The notes under the pieces were generated by a model that was given only the letters and a program-made list of their open reading frames with translations, searched no databases and was not told the DNA's origin. This document shows positions 49,801 through 63,621 of a DNA stretch of 64,000 bases, piece after piece. The stretch lies in assembly GCA_032173965.1 (NCBI GenBank), contig CM063287.1:8127859-8191858 (forward strand), written 5' to 3'. Position 1 is the first letter of the stretch, and the number at the start of each line of letters is the position of its first letter. This DNA comes from Sitta carolinensis (taxonomy: Eukaryota; Chordata; Aves; Passeriformes; Sittidae). Made by a program: the position numbers and the translations under genes.

Positions 49801-50887
49801 TCAGTTATAAAATTAATAATGTATTTGCAACATTAAAAATCAACTTCTAAAGTTACAGTCTGTGCCTTTGCTTACCGCATTCTTCCATCTGGATAATAAA
49901 GGCAGTGATTTCTGGGTTTAAGTGAAGTTTGGGGTTGTTGATTAAATATTTACTACTGTTAAAGCCCTACTTCTTAAAATGTAGAAGATTTTAAGATACA
50001 AAAGATCTCCTTTAATCTGTATCTATTTCTGTACTTCTCACACAGTGTGCAGCTTTTTAATTCTCTGGTTTAACCTAATTGCACATCATAAGTGAAATAC
50101 TTAGACAAAACATTGCATAACTATTGGCCAGGGAAAAAATCCTAAAATTTAGTCTCTGAATCTGAGAAAGCAAAAAGTGATCTGAGAAAGAAACTGACCG
50201 AGTTCTTCATGTTAAAAAAAAAGGAAGTGAATATTATTGAAACAAGACATGTTGGATTAGTAACAATTCAACAAGTTTAATTCAATTACCCCTGTTTGGG
50301 GAGGGGGATTGTATTCAATATAGTTTCATTTTTTGATTAATTTGGTATGGTCTTCCTTTATATTTTCCCCCACTATATCTAACATGGACATCATTACACA
50401 TCACAACTGTAATTACAGGTTTCAGTGGAAAGATGAAATAATTAGGTGTAATTATCCCTATTATGCAAACGTAACACTATAAATTAAATATACAGAAAAC
50501 CAAGGAAGAAAAAATAAAATCACAAGGGGAAAAAGAGAAATTGAACAAATCCATGAGATGATAAACTCGAAAATAGAAAAGGAAACTGAAAAAGTAAAAA
50601 ATCTGCCCACTAATGTAAATATCTTTTTTTACCCCTCTTTGTAACTTCATTTTATTTAGTATAAGTTTTTATTTTACTTCTTAAAATGCTTGCAAGGATA
50701 GGACCAGGTCAAACATCTCATTAGCCCTTAGATTAAAAGTACTTCAAATACGAATCCCTCTCCTTTCCCAAATGGAAGCACATTTACTAACCAGGCAGCA
50801 AAAGTCCTTGGACTGGTTCATCACTGATATCTGAAGAACCAACACACTTCTCCTTTAGCCATAACACTTCATTCTCTTTTACTGCAG
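46889..50887. other. AT-rich non-coding stretch
   Basis: The purine-rich tract at 46894-46945 is described with the adjacent exon candidate. A somewhat GC-richer patch with a few CpGs at about 49480-49640 contains a 123-codon + frame (49479-49850) that I do not recognise. Nothing else stands out. Confidence 0.5.
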
Positions 50888-51009
50888 TGCAGTTTGTACA
50901 CCCAGTCTCCCATATTGCAAAAATCCTTCGGGTCCTGGCTGACTGTGGAAGCAAATGTAGTTGTCTGGCTTCACACAACAGACACCAAGAGCTTAAAGCT
51001 ACTCCGTCT
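50888..51009 (+). other. Weak candidate internal exon (plus strand)
   Basis: A good acceptor (CTTCATTCTCTTTTACTGCAG ending at 50887) precedes 122 bp open in one frame. That segment ends at a perfect GTAAGT donor (51010-51015). About 40 residues are encoded, with several Cys and His and no family I recognise. The exon-side bases before the donor (GTCT) are a poor match to consensus, which lowers confidence. Confidence 0.18.
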
Positions 51010-54000
51010 GTAAGTGGCAATAATACTTCTGAGGTAAATCATACAGAAAACTCTGACAAAATTAGGGGGCATTAGGAGACACTCCACTGGACCCAGATGG
51101 AGTTTGATCAGGCTCAGAGAATCCGGTCTGGAAGCCACAAGAACGTGCTGGCTCTGTGCTGGGTCATTTAGTACTTTACCACTGTGATCAGAGGCTTGCA
51201 AAAGAAATTTGGGGTTGTTCTTCAATGTCTCTTCTTGGCAGTGACTGGAAAGCATGAACAGGTTCTATCTCTCATTGCTGACATTGTCAGTGTTATTGAC
51301 AGGGTGAGGTACAGAACCTGGTACTTAATCAAACAAGCAAAGGGGGATAGATTCTCAAGTGTTACTTGTTTAAGATTTGGGGAACTCTCAGTTCCTAAAC
51401 CTATGGCTTTATTCTGTTCCTAACCTACAGATCTTAAAAACTGCAAGAATTGCTTTTTAAAAGCTCAGCCATTCACATTTTATGGGGGCTTAGCTAACTG
51501 TGAAAGTACCATTTGATTTAATGGCTGAACTTTTGCAAGGTGAGATGAAGGATTTTGTCTGTGTGCACAGGAGATGCCAAACACTCTCCAGCTCTCAGGA
51601 ATAACAGGTGGTCACATGCTCAGTCTTCATGCAGTAGTTTCAGCAGCAGCAGGGGCTGCTCACTATATCCCTGCAGGTGACTGACCCTCCAGGCTTTCCT
51701 GGAAGATTCAGCCTATAATACTTGTGAATTCTCTGCTGTTAGCATTGGTAGAAGTGTCAGACACCTGGATATTATCACATTCCATATCTTTTATACAAAC
51801 AAAAGCTGTATCCCATAAAAAATTAATTATACAAATATTTTATAACTACTCTTGGGGACTCTGAGGCAGAAGCCAAGGCTATAGGTAACATTTGCTTCTA
51901 AAACCAAAATGCACAAGTTATGATTTTGTGGCAGCATATGGAAGTCTGTTGGTAAAGCAGCAGATGCATGTTAAAAATCCAATATGGGCTGGAGGAAAAC
52001 AACTTTTATTTCCCATAGAATAATTCATCATATGTTCATGGACAAAATAACCACAGGGTTCTGCTCACCAAGGAAATGGGAGCCATTTTCATACTGCATG
52101 CCCATACCACTTACATCATAGAAGGCAGAACCTGGAATGGCCGTTGTTCAAGTGTATCTTGATGTCTTTGACAGACTTTTAGTCTTTTAGGACAAAACAT
52201 AAGTAATCAGTTATGCCTTTTGTTCTTATTACACTATACAAAAGAAGCAGCTTTACCAGCTCTTTGTGTTTCAAGCACATTTAATCAAGTGCTCTTTTGC
52301 ACAGTATAATGCTGAACTTGGATCTCTGAAACCTGTGTATACTAAAGAGATTATGTACTTGCCTCAGTGAAGACTTTACCATTCCTTGTAAAGGAATGAA
52401 TGTAAAGCCTGAACAAATAAAAAAATAAAAGCTTTTTTCAGAAAAAAAACAAACTTGTTAGAAGATAAAAGCCTAACCACACATTCTTGAAGGCAGCTGA
52501 TATTTAAGGCGTGGTCTGAACTCAGATTTAATAGAAATAAGAACCAGTTGACCACTTAGTCACACCCATAAAAAGCTTGTATGAATACTCTTAATTCAAA
52601 TTAAACCATACATAATAATTAATGCTAAAATCCACCCAATCAAACCCATACACATTTCACATTTTAAAAAGGCTTGGGCAGTAAACTTGTAGCACTTGAC
52701 CAGTCAAGCAAAAACCACCAAGATCAATGTGATTCTGTTCTGCCTGAGCTGAAAGAGCTATTAGGTTGCTGAGTAAACAGTTCCCCTGTTCCTCCTACCT
52801 GCACACTTGTTTCCTGTACTTATTCTCAGCTTTATTTCTTCTTTCGTGCCAGCACCCACACTTGAATCAGCCCACCCACTTTTCATCTGCCAAGCAATCA
52901 GCCGTCGCTTCTTAAATCTTACAGCTCCTTGGCAAAGACTCCCAACACTGTTCTCCAAGGACACACTCATCCTTCCCTCTTTGAACGTTGAGCCAGTGCC
53001 ATGGATGTATTTACAAATGCTGTAGTAGAAAATGCAGAGCAGCAGCTCCAAATGGAATAAAACCATGTCTATGCAAAAGTGAAAAATAAATGGGAACATG
53101 CAGTGTTGCCTAAAGAGTGCCATCATTTTTTCCACCCAAATTCCTCCTTACAGAGACAACTCTAGCTGGGGATTTATCATGTACGTAATATGGAGCAAGA
53201 AAGACAATAAAATTACATTTGAAAAAGGAAGATGATTTGGAAGCCAGAACAGATGAGTTGTGCATGTGATGCTACACCTAACATTGCTATCTGTCTTTGG
53301 TGGAGAGTATCAATTTAGCTGACATCACATTCTTAGGATACATTCATTTCATCAAAAGATTTCTAAGAAGAAAGAGGAAAATCCCCAGACTCTGACTCCT
53401 CAGAATTTTTAACCAAGGCTCAAAAGCAAAAGGATACCTTGGAAGAAGGAAAAGTAGAGAGTACCCGACAGAGAAGAGCTCAGCAGTGGCAGGTACCTCT
53501 GCTACTGTGATTTCTGAGAAACAGGAAAATGTGAGGTCCTTATCTTCTGAAGGAATCATTCTGCAAAGTCAAAAAAACTCTTGGTCTCCAGTTAAGCAGA
53601 CAATATACCAGATGTCCTACACAAAAAGTGAAGGTGAACATTTGCAATAAGGCTTCAATTATAACCATCACGCACCTCATCTCATGTGCTAATTTAAAGT
53701 CTCAGAGGATAGACGGAAATTTTTAAAGAAACATCACACACCAATAGCACTATCAAAACAACAGTTCAGCAACAAACAAGTTTGATAGGTACCAGAGCAA
53801 TTAATTGAGTTATTGATGGTTAGCAATACATAAATCTCTTGTTAACAAGACTACCATACCAATCATTCTACTTTTACTTAAACTCACCTTCCACAGTGAA
53901 CTCAATTAGCACAATCATGGACAGCTCCAAATAATGGAACTACATTATGCAACTGTTCCTTTTTACAAATAGTAATTTTTCAAGAGGCCTTCGTCCTCTG

Positions 54001-54700
54001 AGTCTCTCAAGTAACAAAGTCTGCTCTGCAGCTGACTTACTGAGAAAGTCACAGAGAGAAACTAAGATGCCACACAAGCAATTAAAGGTGACAATATTTA
54101 CATAAATTCTTCTGACAAAATAGATGGTATTGTCCATCAAAGCAAACCAGGAACTAGCTCATGGCATGTCCCATTCCCACTGTACAAGACACTCAGGGCT
54201 CTTCTCTCCCCATCACATCATTCCATTTAAGTGAATGATTTAAAAGTAATTAAGTCCAATAAACCATGACAGATTAAATAAAAACTAATCAAAGTAAATA
54301 AATTACTGTTTTCACACATGGCTTTTGTTTGGGCAACAGAACAAAAGGGAGTAAATGATGGCAGTGAACAAAAGTGAGTAAATAAGAGAAAACATTAGTG
54401 TTTGAGACACATTATAATCCATTAACTTTTAGTCTGTTCTGCTGTAAAAAATACTCTGTATCAGCGAACAAGACAATCTAATGAGACCTATCAGGGGACT
54501 GTTATAACAAGATTAGGAAAGGGACCAGTGGCAAGGCTGTTTCTGCACAATGGAGAAAAGGATATGTATTTAATTAACAGCATTTATCTCAACAGTCCAT
54601 TCCTAAGGAATAGTCTGATAAAGGCAATCAGTCTCTTGAACCAACTGGTAGTTTAACCTCACAGATAGTTTAAGAATAATAAATCTGGGATAACACTTTG

Positions 54701-54720
54701 TTGATTACTGTTGATTACTA
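54701..54720. repeat. 10-bp tandem duplication
   Basis: TTGATTACTG is followed directly by TTGATTACTA. Confidence 0.8.
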
Positions 54721-55761
54721 TTTGTTGAAGATATTTGTTGGAACTAGGATTTGGTTGACACTGACATCGCAGTAAATTGGATTTTTAGCCTTTTCTATTC
54801 TGCTCCCAAATAATCCTTACTAGAACACATGCACACAGATTCAAGTAGTGCATGCACGTGGACAGCTCAAGTCATAAGCACAATGGACAAAAGACTTTAG
54901 GACTCTTCCAGAATCCAGGCCCCTGCAATCATAGCATGTTCTTGATTGAGCAAAGAGAACACCCTCCCTGTCGAATGGCTCCAATGAGGCACAAGGATTA
55001 ACTGCTGAAACCTAAGGATTGCTGCCTGAGTGTTAGCAATAAAAATAATTCTTGCATTAATAAAATTAGGAGAATCCTAGGAGAAGCAAATGCCATAGAC
55101 GGATTAGTTTTAGTACTGAGATTAAATGTCACAAGTTTCTGCCTCCCAGACCTGCATTTGAATGACACTTCTTGTAATTCTTCACTATTATTTTTATTAT
55201 TGCTCCCTGCAAAGACACTGGCAAGTTCTTTAAAAATAGCTTCACATGAAAGTACAAAATGAAAAATGTTGAAATATTTAGAGAACAAGTACCTACACAC
55301 TTCTGAAAGTTCCTGAACTTGAACAATTTAAAACACGCAGCATTCTGTACAGATGACTGATCTAAAAGTAAGAGAGACTATTGTACTCATCTCTAGCTAC
55401 AACAGCAATAAAAATACTGTGAAGATAATTCTTTTATTCATATTTTTCAGAACAATTGAACTGACAAGCTCCAATGTGAACCTCAGGCTCTTTATGAATA
55501 AAAGCTGTCATCACCCAGGCAAAAAAATAATACTGTTCCTCCTCCCAACCTACCTGGGGCAAAAATAAAAAATAACCTGCCAGTTACTCCAACATCAAAA
55601 AACTCCACAGATACAAAACCTTCCTTCTGTTTATCTCTGCTGGAGCTTTCAGGTGTATTGTCATTTCCATTGTCATCTTACTTCTTAATTTACTTAGAAT
55701 CAATATAATTGAGCAGCTAATTGGCATTAAAGCTTTGTGATGATATTGAACCCTCTAAGCC

Positions 55762-55776
55762 TTTTTTTTTTTTTTT
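55762..55776. repeat. T15 homopolymer
   Basis: Fifteen consecutive T bases are present. Confidence 0.85.
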
Positions 55777-56164
55777 ACGTGGACAGGAAAAAACTATCTA
55801 ACTCTTGCTGTCTATAACTTTCACTATTAACACTGCTGTCCCAAATTTTAGACTTCTGTAATATGACTGACAAACTTGGTACAAGTCACATGGCTATGAC
55901 AGGTTCCTTTAAGGTATGAACTTTCTGGAAGATCATTCCTTTAATTTACTCCATAACCCTTTCAGGAGTTCTGATTCTCTTCACAAACTTGGAAATCCTT
56001 TCACAATTGTCACTGCAAGGGACTGCTCAGTTGCAGCAGCATTTTGCATAATGCAGTTTAATAATTAGATTCTATTGCACTGTCTGAAAAAAGGCCAATA
56101 TCTTGAGCTGCAAAATTCAACTTTCATACTTTCCTGTGGCACAGAGGGTATAAGGCTCCAGACA

Positions 56165-56228
56165 TTTTTTTTCTTTTTCTCTCTCTTTTTTTTTTTTTTT
56201 TTTTTTTTTTTTGTTTTGTTTTTTTTGT
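56165..56228. repeat. T-rich tract with T27 core
   Basis: Twenty-seven consecutive T bases at 56186-56212 are flanked by a CTCTCT segment on the left and GTTTTG interruptions on the right. On the minus strand it is a poly(A)-like tract. No retrocopy is recognisable on its right, where a minus-strand insert would lie. Confidence 0.85.
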
Positions 56229-59200
56229 AAATTTTACCTTGAAAGATTTTACAAATTAAGTGTGAAACTGTAGAAGTCCTGGTAAAAGCCTTGGTTCCCT
56301 GGGGCAGCAGTAATTGCTGACAACTCAAGGCAATTGCCCCTTACATCTGGCTGAGACCATACAGATAATATTCTCCATGTCTCATTCAGACAAAGGCATT
56401 CCCCACTTGGAAAAGGGCCTTGCAGAAATCATGAACTCGGAGCCAACAACCCACTTCTCCTGCACACGTCTGTGCCATCCCCTGCACCCGGCGCAGCAGC
56501 AGTCAGGAAGGCTCAGCCAGCCCTCCTGGCTCGGTGGCCCCGGGCTGCACGGGGCACATGAGGACACAGGAGCAGCTCCCAGCTGGTGGGGGCTGTTTCC
56601 AGTGGGCTGCTCGCCATTAGCATTCCAAACAGATCCCTCCCCAGCACTTGCTAACACGCTGTATTGATCAGTGGATGCCCGTACTCACTGGAGACCTGAT
56701 TTCACTGCCTTTCATTAATTTAATTCTCTTAGCTCCAGCTAAGTGGCTTGACACCTTTTTATGACATAAAGCCAATATTTTGAAGGCCTAATCTTACAGA
56801 GTTTTGATCATTAACAACATGCTGTTCCAAAGAACTCTGAGTTCATTTGGCGGGACTCACTCAACCCCCATGTCAGTGAACACTGGCAATCTTACCAGAC
56901 TTTTTTTCTTGTTTTCATCCTCTACAAAGCATAAAAAAGTTGTTAGTCTTGAATAAACTGCACATTTCGTTTAATGGAATCCAGCCTTACAGAGTATGGA
57001 TTCCGAGAGTTTATTTCATCTATCATAAAACCACTTTCAATGCATATGTTATACAAGACTTGCCACTGTACTCCTGCAGACATGAAAGCTATTATTGTAA
57101 CTGAACAATCAGATGTTAGTAAAATACTGTCTGCGTTTCCTTAGAGCACCTAATGTTGTCACAGGAAGCTCTTCCCACTTTTTACAACAGTGCTTGATAA
57201 TTCTTCTGTAATCCAGATACCCCTCTGTTCAGAAAAAAATGGACAGTACTGATGAAAAACTATTAGCATAGCAGAAATTAAAGCTGGATTACTTAAATGT
57301 ACTTAATAATGTTTCAGTATCTGTAAAACCTAAAATAAGCCCTACAATGATTTAATTTTAGATTATTAAAAAAAAAAAAAGAAAGTTAGAAAAGAAAGGG
57401 AAAGGAATAAATGTTTCAAACTTCCACAGCAAACATGAAGTCATCAAAAAAAAAAATGTTTTGCACATATGCTGTTACATTGCACAATGCAGCCAATTCT
57501 CAATCAGAAGACGGTACTTGGCAGTTCTGAACTTATACTGCAGTCAAGGCTAATATGATGCACATACCACATATTCAATTCACACGTGTGGATGGATACA
57601 CGTAAAAAACAAACACTGACAATTTCATGGTTTATTATCACTAGAAGTGATAGAATGTATTTAGAGCCTTGGCGTCTGATAGTAATAAAACAAGAAAGAG
57701 AAACTCAAACAGTGTAATTCTGAGCAATTAGAACATACTGCACCTGTCACACTCGTTAGCCAGATTACGAAAAATCCTGTTACATGTTTCATGAACACAC
57801 CACACTTCCTGGATTCTTCCAACGTACTGTGGATCTTGGAGGGTGACCAAACTAATCCTTCAGTTTCATGCTTTCATCATCTGAATAAATTATACCTTAA
57901 ATCTTATCATGCAAAATACCCTTGTATTCTATTTCATTTATGATAAACAGAGGCATTTCCCTACTATAATCTTTCAAATCTTAATGAGAGATCTTACTTC
58001 CCATTAAAGTTTGCCCATGGACAGGGTTAGAACCTTCCTAACCTGCTGTGTCAAGAGAGGGCAGTCAGAAATTGGCATTGTAAAATTTCACGTAAATTTA
58101 GAAGAAAATCTCCCAATAAGATATCTATCCTTTATTTTGCAAGAAAAGCTTGTTTTCTTCAAATTGGTCAAGACACTTCAGCAAAGTAAGTAGTTTTGAC
58201 CATGTAGTAGAATTTATGTCTTCCTACTGATGTTGCAATGCACATTGTGTACCTTTCTGAAGGTAAACAGATCTTCAATAACTTTAAAAATAGCCCTTGT
58301 GTCATTGAAACTGTGCAGAAATGCTAATTTGAATTTAACAGGAAATTGGTTTTGTTTTGTTATGAACTGCTCTGTATTTAAAGTGACCATCAAGACAATT
58401 TACACCGCTTTACAGCACAAACTTGCAAGTTATTAATTTTAATATTAATTTCATAGTATCTATCTTTAAAATTTATTCTCAGAGAATCTGACTAATTTTT
58501 TTTCAAGGAACTTGAGAAAGGTGACCATCATGTTTCTTAAAGTAAAATAGGGACATGAACACAACAAAAATACAGCTATGCAATGCATAATGACACATCA
58601 CCAGCAAAACAAGGAACACCCATCTCACCTCACTATCTTCTTACATCTTCAACTACTATTTCAATACATACAGAAAGAACCTCTATTTTGTAAGTTGGTT
58701 TTGCCCTGATTTTTAATACACTTTTAAATGTTTATTCCAAATTCAGAGGTCACACAGCATTAGAAATTGTTTTTTAAAAGCTTTTTTATTCTGTTCTCAT
58801 GAATAAATACTGCACAGGCAAGAAGTTAAGTTTTTCACAAGGCCCGAGTAAGTCATTGGTGCATAGTGTTTCAAAGTCTTCAGTGTTTATGGGATAAAAT
58901 CATCCTTCAGGATGGAGATGACCAAAAACCTGAATTCCTCTCACTGCAGCTAGGACACCTGCTGCTGCCTTACTCAGTGCCCTGTTGGGCAGGATATGGG
59001 TTTGTAAAATGACTGGGGAAGAGAGGCAAAAAGAAATCTGTGATCCAACTCTCTGTGACCTTTCTTAGACAGCTGAGGTGCAGTTATCCTTTCAGCTTAA
59101 CGATGAAGAAATACAGAATTTGCATTATGAAAATTTTGAAAATGTCATTCTGAATAGCAAGATTCACACCAAGAGAAAAGGAATCAATTATTCCTTTTGA

Positions 59201-60362
59201 CTAAAGTAGATGGCAGAAGCTGAAATAATTGCTCCTTAAATAAAGTACACCATTCCCCACACAAGATTTAATCTTTTAGACTGAACAAAGATTGCAAGTC
59301 TTGGCATATCCCACACACGTTTATCGTACCACTGCTGCTGCAGAAGGGAGGGTTAGTATCTCATTTGGTCTAGACAAACCAGTCACAACACAGTTTTAGA
59401 TTTTTTGTCTGGACCCTGCTGACCAGGAGAGTCTGAACAGCTAACAAGAGAATACGGTTCCAGTGTAGATATACTTCACTAACTCTCTCAGTTATCCTTC
59501 AATTTGTGAATAGTTGTTTATTTTGGCAATTTCCTGTAATTTAAAAATTGACCACAGTTCTCTCTAAACTAACATAAAAATCAATAGGAAAAAATACATG
59601 TAGATGAAGCTAATTTTCCTGCTGCATACAGTTTCTTAAACAGAATTAATTTTTAAAAATTAAATAGAAGTAATTTTAAGTATTCTTACTGTGACCTGTT
59701 CCTGCCTTACTTTTTTTAATTCAACCATGCAGTAATAGTTTAACTTTCCAGTGTAAATGCAAGTTTACAACACTGGAAAAAATAGACACATTTCTGAAAA
59801 CATCATTGTGGTTTCTGTGTCACTCTTGCAATCTACTGTTTCATTAATCAATCTCTACTACTGATCAAATTCAGCAAATATGGATGTACAAGTTTACAGC
59901 AAATACCAATCATAAAGTAAAAATTATGTACCTATCTAACCTACAGGATGGTACCCCACATGCTAGGAAAATGTGCAAACGCAGCCTTCAGGGAAGTACT
60001 TTACCACTGCACATGACAATACACTTAAAACACCCTTTGATAATACTAAACAGACACCAGACAGACATTACTTGAGATGAGCAAATGATCTGCAGTTAAA
60101 AGATTATTCAAGCAATTTCACTACCAGCAACACAAGCTGCAGGGTGCTGAGTCATGCACCTTTCTTCTCCCTTTCTCTAGAATAGTTATGATTCTAGACT
60201 TCAGGCTCTTCTGGCTACCAGGAACAAGTGAATGACATGTTAGATCCTGCCTGGATCGTTGTTCTCCATCATCACAAAAACCTGCCTTGTGGAAGTCAGC
60301 AAAGCACCCAAGGACAGGCTCTTTTACTCCTTGGTGTTGCCAAGACCACCTTGCAGGGTTAC
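56229..60362. other. Mostly AT-rich non-coding stretch
   Basis: A GC-richer patch with several CpGs lies at about 56450-56600 and carries overlapping frames on both strands (+ 56314-56667, minus 56382-56657), both unrecognised. A13 is at 57368-57380. The rest shows nothing gene-like. Confidence 0.5.
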
Positions 60363-60444
60363 CTTTGAGTAGCCCAGCAGCAGCAGGAGCGCTCCAGTTG
60401 AGTGAAGGACAAAGAGGCATTCCCTCGTTCTCAGCTTCAGACAA
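60363..60444 (-). other. Candidate internal exon (minus strand)
   Basis: On the minus strand the acceptor CACACTGTGTCCTGCAG precedes 82 bp, ending in CTCAAAG followed by the donor GTAACC. The frame LSEAENEGMPLCPSLNWS followed by an Ala-rich end is open throughout and is part of a longer open frame (60121-60474). Both splice sites are good. The product is not recognised, and a GCT repeat accounts for the Ala run. Confidence 0.2.
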
Positions 60445-63350
60445 CTGCAGGACACAGTGTGAGGATACAGCCAAGGGCTACGGATATATGATAGAAGCAG
60501 GGCACAAACTCTATGCCAACTGCAATATGATTAATGCAAAATTATTCGGATTAATTTCATCCAATTTTACCTGCATTCTCTTTTCTCCTGAAAAACAGCA
60601 TTTACTGTCCTATATGTGCCCATGTTATAGCAATCAAACCAAGCAACTAGCAGTTAACATAAAAACAGGACTGAAAGAGCAAGGTAGTAACAGATTCTGG
60701 GAATGCAAAACTGCCTACTGTCTAGTGTTTAAAATTTGCAACAGCAGTAAGAAACTCAGAGAGGGACTAATTAATCCTGCAAGTTGCCGTGCAGTACAAG
60801 CAGCCTTAAGCAGAAGGGAGCCACTGAAGTGGTCTTTGCATGTGTAGGAGCACATGCTGTGTTACTGAGCCTTTGCAAATGAAGCTTTGTTAAATGACAT
60901 GACTACTGGGGAAAGGCATAAAGGGTTAATTATAGTCAAGTGCACATGAAATATTTTGCTCTCCATGATTTTTAACCTGAAACTAATAGTGCAAGTAAAA
61001 CTGTCACCTTCTTGTTAATGGCACATTACAATACCATTTATATTAGTTTTTCCCTTAGGAAATAATAAGCTTTCTACTATATGGGGGCTGTTAACAAGGG
61101 AATTCAGCAGAACTTAGAGGCTTATAATTCTTCTTGTATAAAATAATCACAGTAGAACTACAGCCATAAAGCCTTTCATTACATTCATGTGAGATCTTCC
61201 AGGAGGCTTACTCCTATGAACAGTATGAAAGAACAAAGGTTAAATATTCTTCAGATATTGCATTCTGCAGAGTGATCTGGACATATATAAATGGTGCCAG
61301 ACAAAACAGTTTGGCCTATGACAAGTCTAAAAAGAGTAGTACCACAGACCTCCAGGAATCCAAACAGTGCCAGCAACTCTCACTCTCACTCCTTATCTAG
61401 CTGCTTCCTTCAGGTTGAGACATAAATTTTTGCCAATGCAAATAATTCAAGGAAGATGTTAAATATTTCACACAAAGACAGCAAAATGAGAAAGATTCCA
61501 GAATTTTTTTTCCCTACACCCATATAATTTTGGTGGAAAAAGAAAGTGTTATCCTTGAAGACCACTTAGGTTCAACAAGAACATTTAAAGTTTGCACAAA
61601 TGTCCCATAGGAATCAGTTTGTGAAATGACACCTGTGGGCCAGCACACATTTAAAAAACCACTAAACCCAGATATCCTGTCAGTGGTCTTATAACATACA
61701 AGCAACCCTAAACCTAAGAGTAGATAGCAGGTTATTAATGAATCTCATCACAAACTCCACACTGCATCTTGCAGTAGTACCCTAGATCAGATAAAAAACT
61801 CACATCCTAGAGTAAGAAAATCTTTATCATGTCCATCACCATAAATAAAGGCCATGACCTCACCACCAGTGTTAAGCATTAGGTTACACATGGCTTTGAG
61901 GACCAGATCAGCTCTTTAAGACCTCTGTAGACTTCACTGTCACACCTCATGTTCAAGTTAATGGCAGCTACACAACACACATCAGTGAACCAGCAACACA
62001 ACAAAGACTCAGTTTTCCTCCAACATTAAGTATAATGAAATGTTAAAATTACAACCTCCTATCATATTTTAAAATTTGGTTAAAAGCCAGCACATATTGA
62101 ATTTCATCTGTTCTCTCACTGAGAATCAGCCTCCAAGTGACAAAGTAACACGGTTTCATGCACCACGCTGAAGCACAACCCAAATAGACATATATTTTTC
62201 TGCTTTTTTTCTGCCATGAAGCAATTCTGTTTTCTTACAGCAATACATCTGCAAGCTGTTCTTTCAACTGGTCATATATTTTTGCTGCCCAGTAAGACCA
62301 CAGTATGCCAAGTAGCTTTTTCTGCACCAGTCATGGCTACAACTGAATTACAGACTGGGAACAGTTGGGATTAAATGACAACCTAGAGACAGTATGTGCT
62401 ATTGGATCAAAATCTACATTTCTTCCATATTAGCATACTATAAAGTACCTGCCTTCATAATAGTTGCACAGAATAACACACAGAACAACAAGACAAAGCC
62501 ACCACAAAATTGTATTGCCATGGTAAAAGAGAATTTTCACCTTCATCTCTTTCTCCTTTTTAACGCTGACCTGCCACAGTAAAAATAGTGACAGAGACAC
62601 AGAACCACAGAGGCTCAGAACCACAAACCTGCATGTAGAAAACTGTCCTCTAAAATATCACTGTAGTTGGAAAACACATCCAAGACTGAGTTACATTTTT
62701 CAGTTCCCAATTGTCTGTTTAATGAAATTGCATTGCATTAAGGAATATCTCATAAAAGAAGATGGTAAATAATACTCACACTTTATGAATAAAAACATTT
62801 AAATATCTATCAGAAGGCTGGAGAAATTTATCTGTTTGGTATTTCAATATCATGCCTACTCTGAGCAACAGATGTACAATGTTTTTGTACAAAGAATTAG
62901 GACTGCAACTTTACTTAAAAACCTTGTATAAGAACATGGAAAAGCTCAAGGATTAATCACTAAACTGCATTTTAATATCCATTTTATGTTACTGAAGCCA
63001 AGAGTTAATAGATAATTTAAAAGGCTCTGAGTGATATATATTCAAGTTTGGTCATATTCACATCTTCAATTTTGTAAAAATCAACTATTATCTAATGTCG
63101 GCATAATTTTGTTCCATTAAGCAATCTGTGCTGAAAGTAACTCTGGGATTATAAATCTAATGAGAATAAAATAGGTCTTATCCTATCTGAGCTAAAAGGT
63201 ACAGTGGAATGTAAAGACAATCTCCTGCTAAGACACAGTGATATCTTTTCCTTGTAAATAACGGGAAATTGAAGTCCAAGTTTTTCTTTTTGGTTTATTT
63301 AACTTCACACAAGCATTAGGCACTGTGATTATATGAATTAAACAGATATC

Positions 63351-63367
63351 TTTTTTTTTTTTTTTTT
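63351..63367. repeat. T17 homopolymer
   Basis: Seventeen consecutive T bases are present. Confidence 0.85.
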
Positions 63368-63606
63368 CACAAAAAAATGCTGTTTTCAATGCTGCCTTTT
63401 AAATCACAAAGAGTAATTATTCAGAAGTAAGACCAATTTTAAGTTGGGTTCAGGTCCACACAGACAGAGAGGGTGCGGTCACAACAAAGACCATTTGTTC
63501 CTTATTGGTTTACAAAATCCAGCTGGAAGATGGGACCAACCCTGCAGTTATTACATATTTAGATTGATATTAAAAGAATGAATGAGCTGCTTGTTCACGT
63601 ATCAAG

Positions 63607-63621
63607 AAAAAAAAAAAAAAA
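63607..63621. repeat. A15 homopolymer
   Basis: Fifteen consecutive A bases are present. Confidence 0.85.

Larger units (their letters stand above)
51010..56160. other. AT-rich non-coding stretch
   Basis: No gene or named repeat is seen. It includes a 10-bp tandem duplication at 54701-54720 (TTGATTACTG/TTGATTACTA) and T15 at 55762-55776. A minus-strand frame of 124 codons (52761-53135) is unrecognised. Confidence 0.55.
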
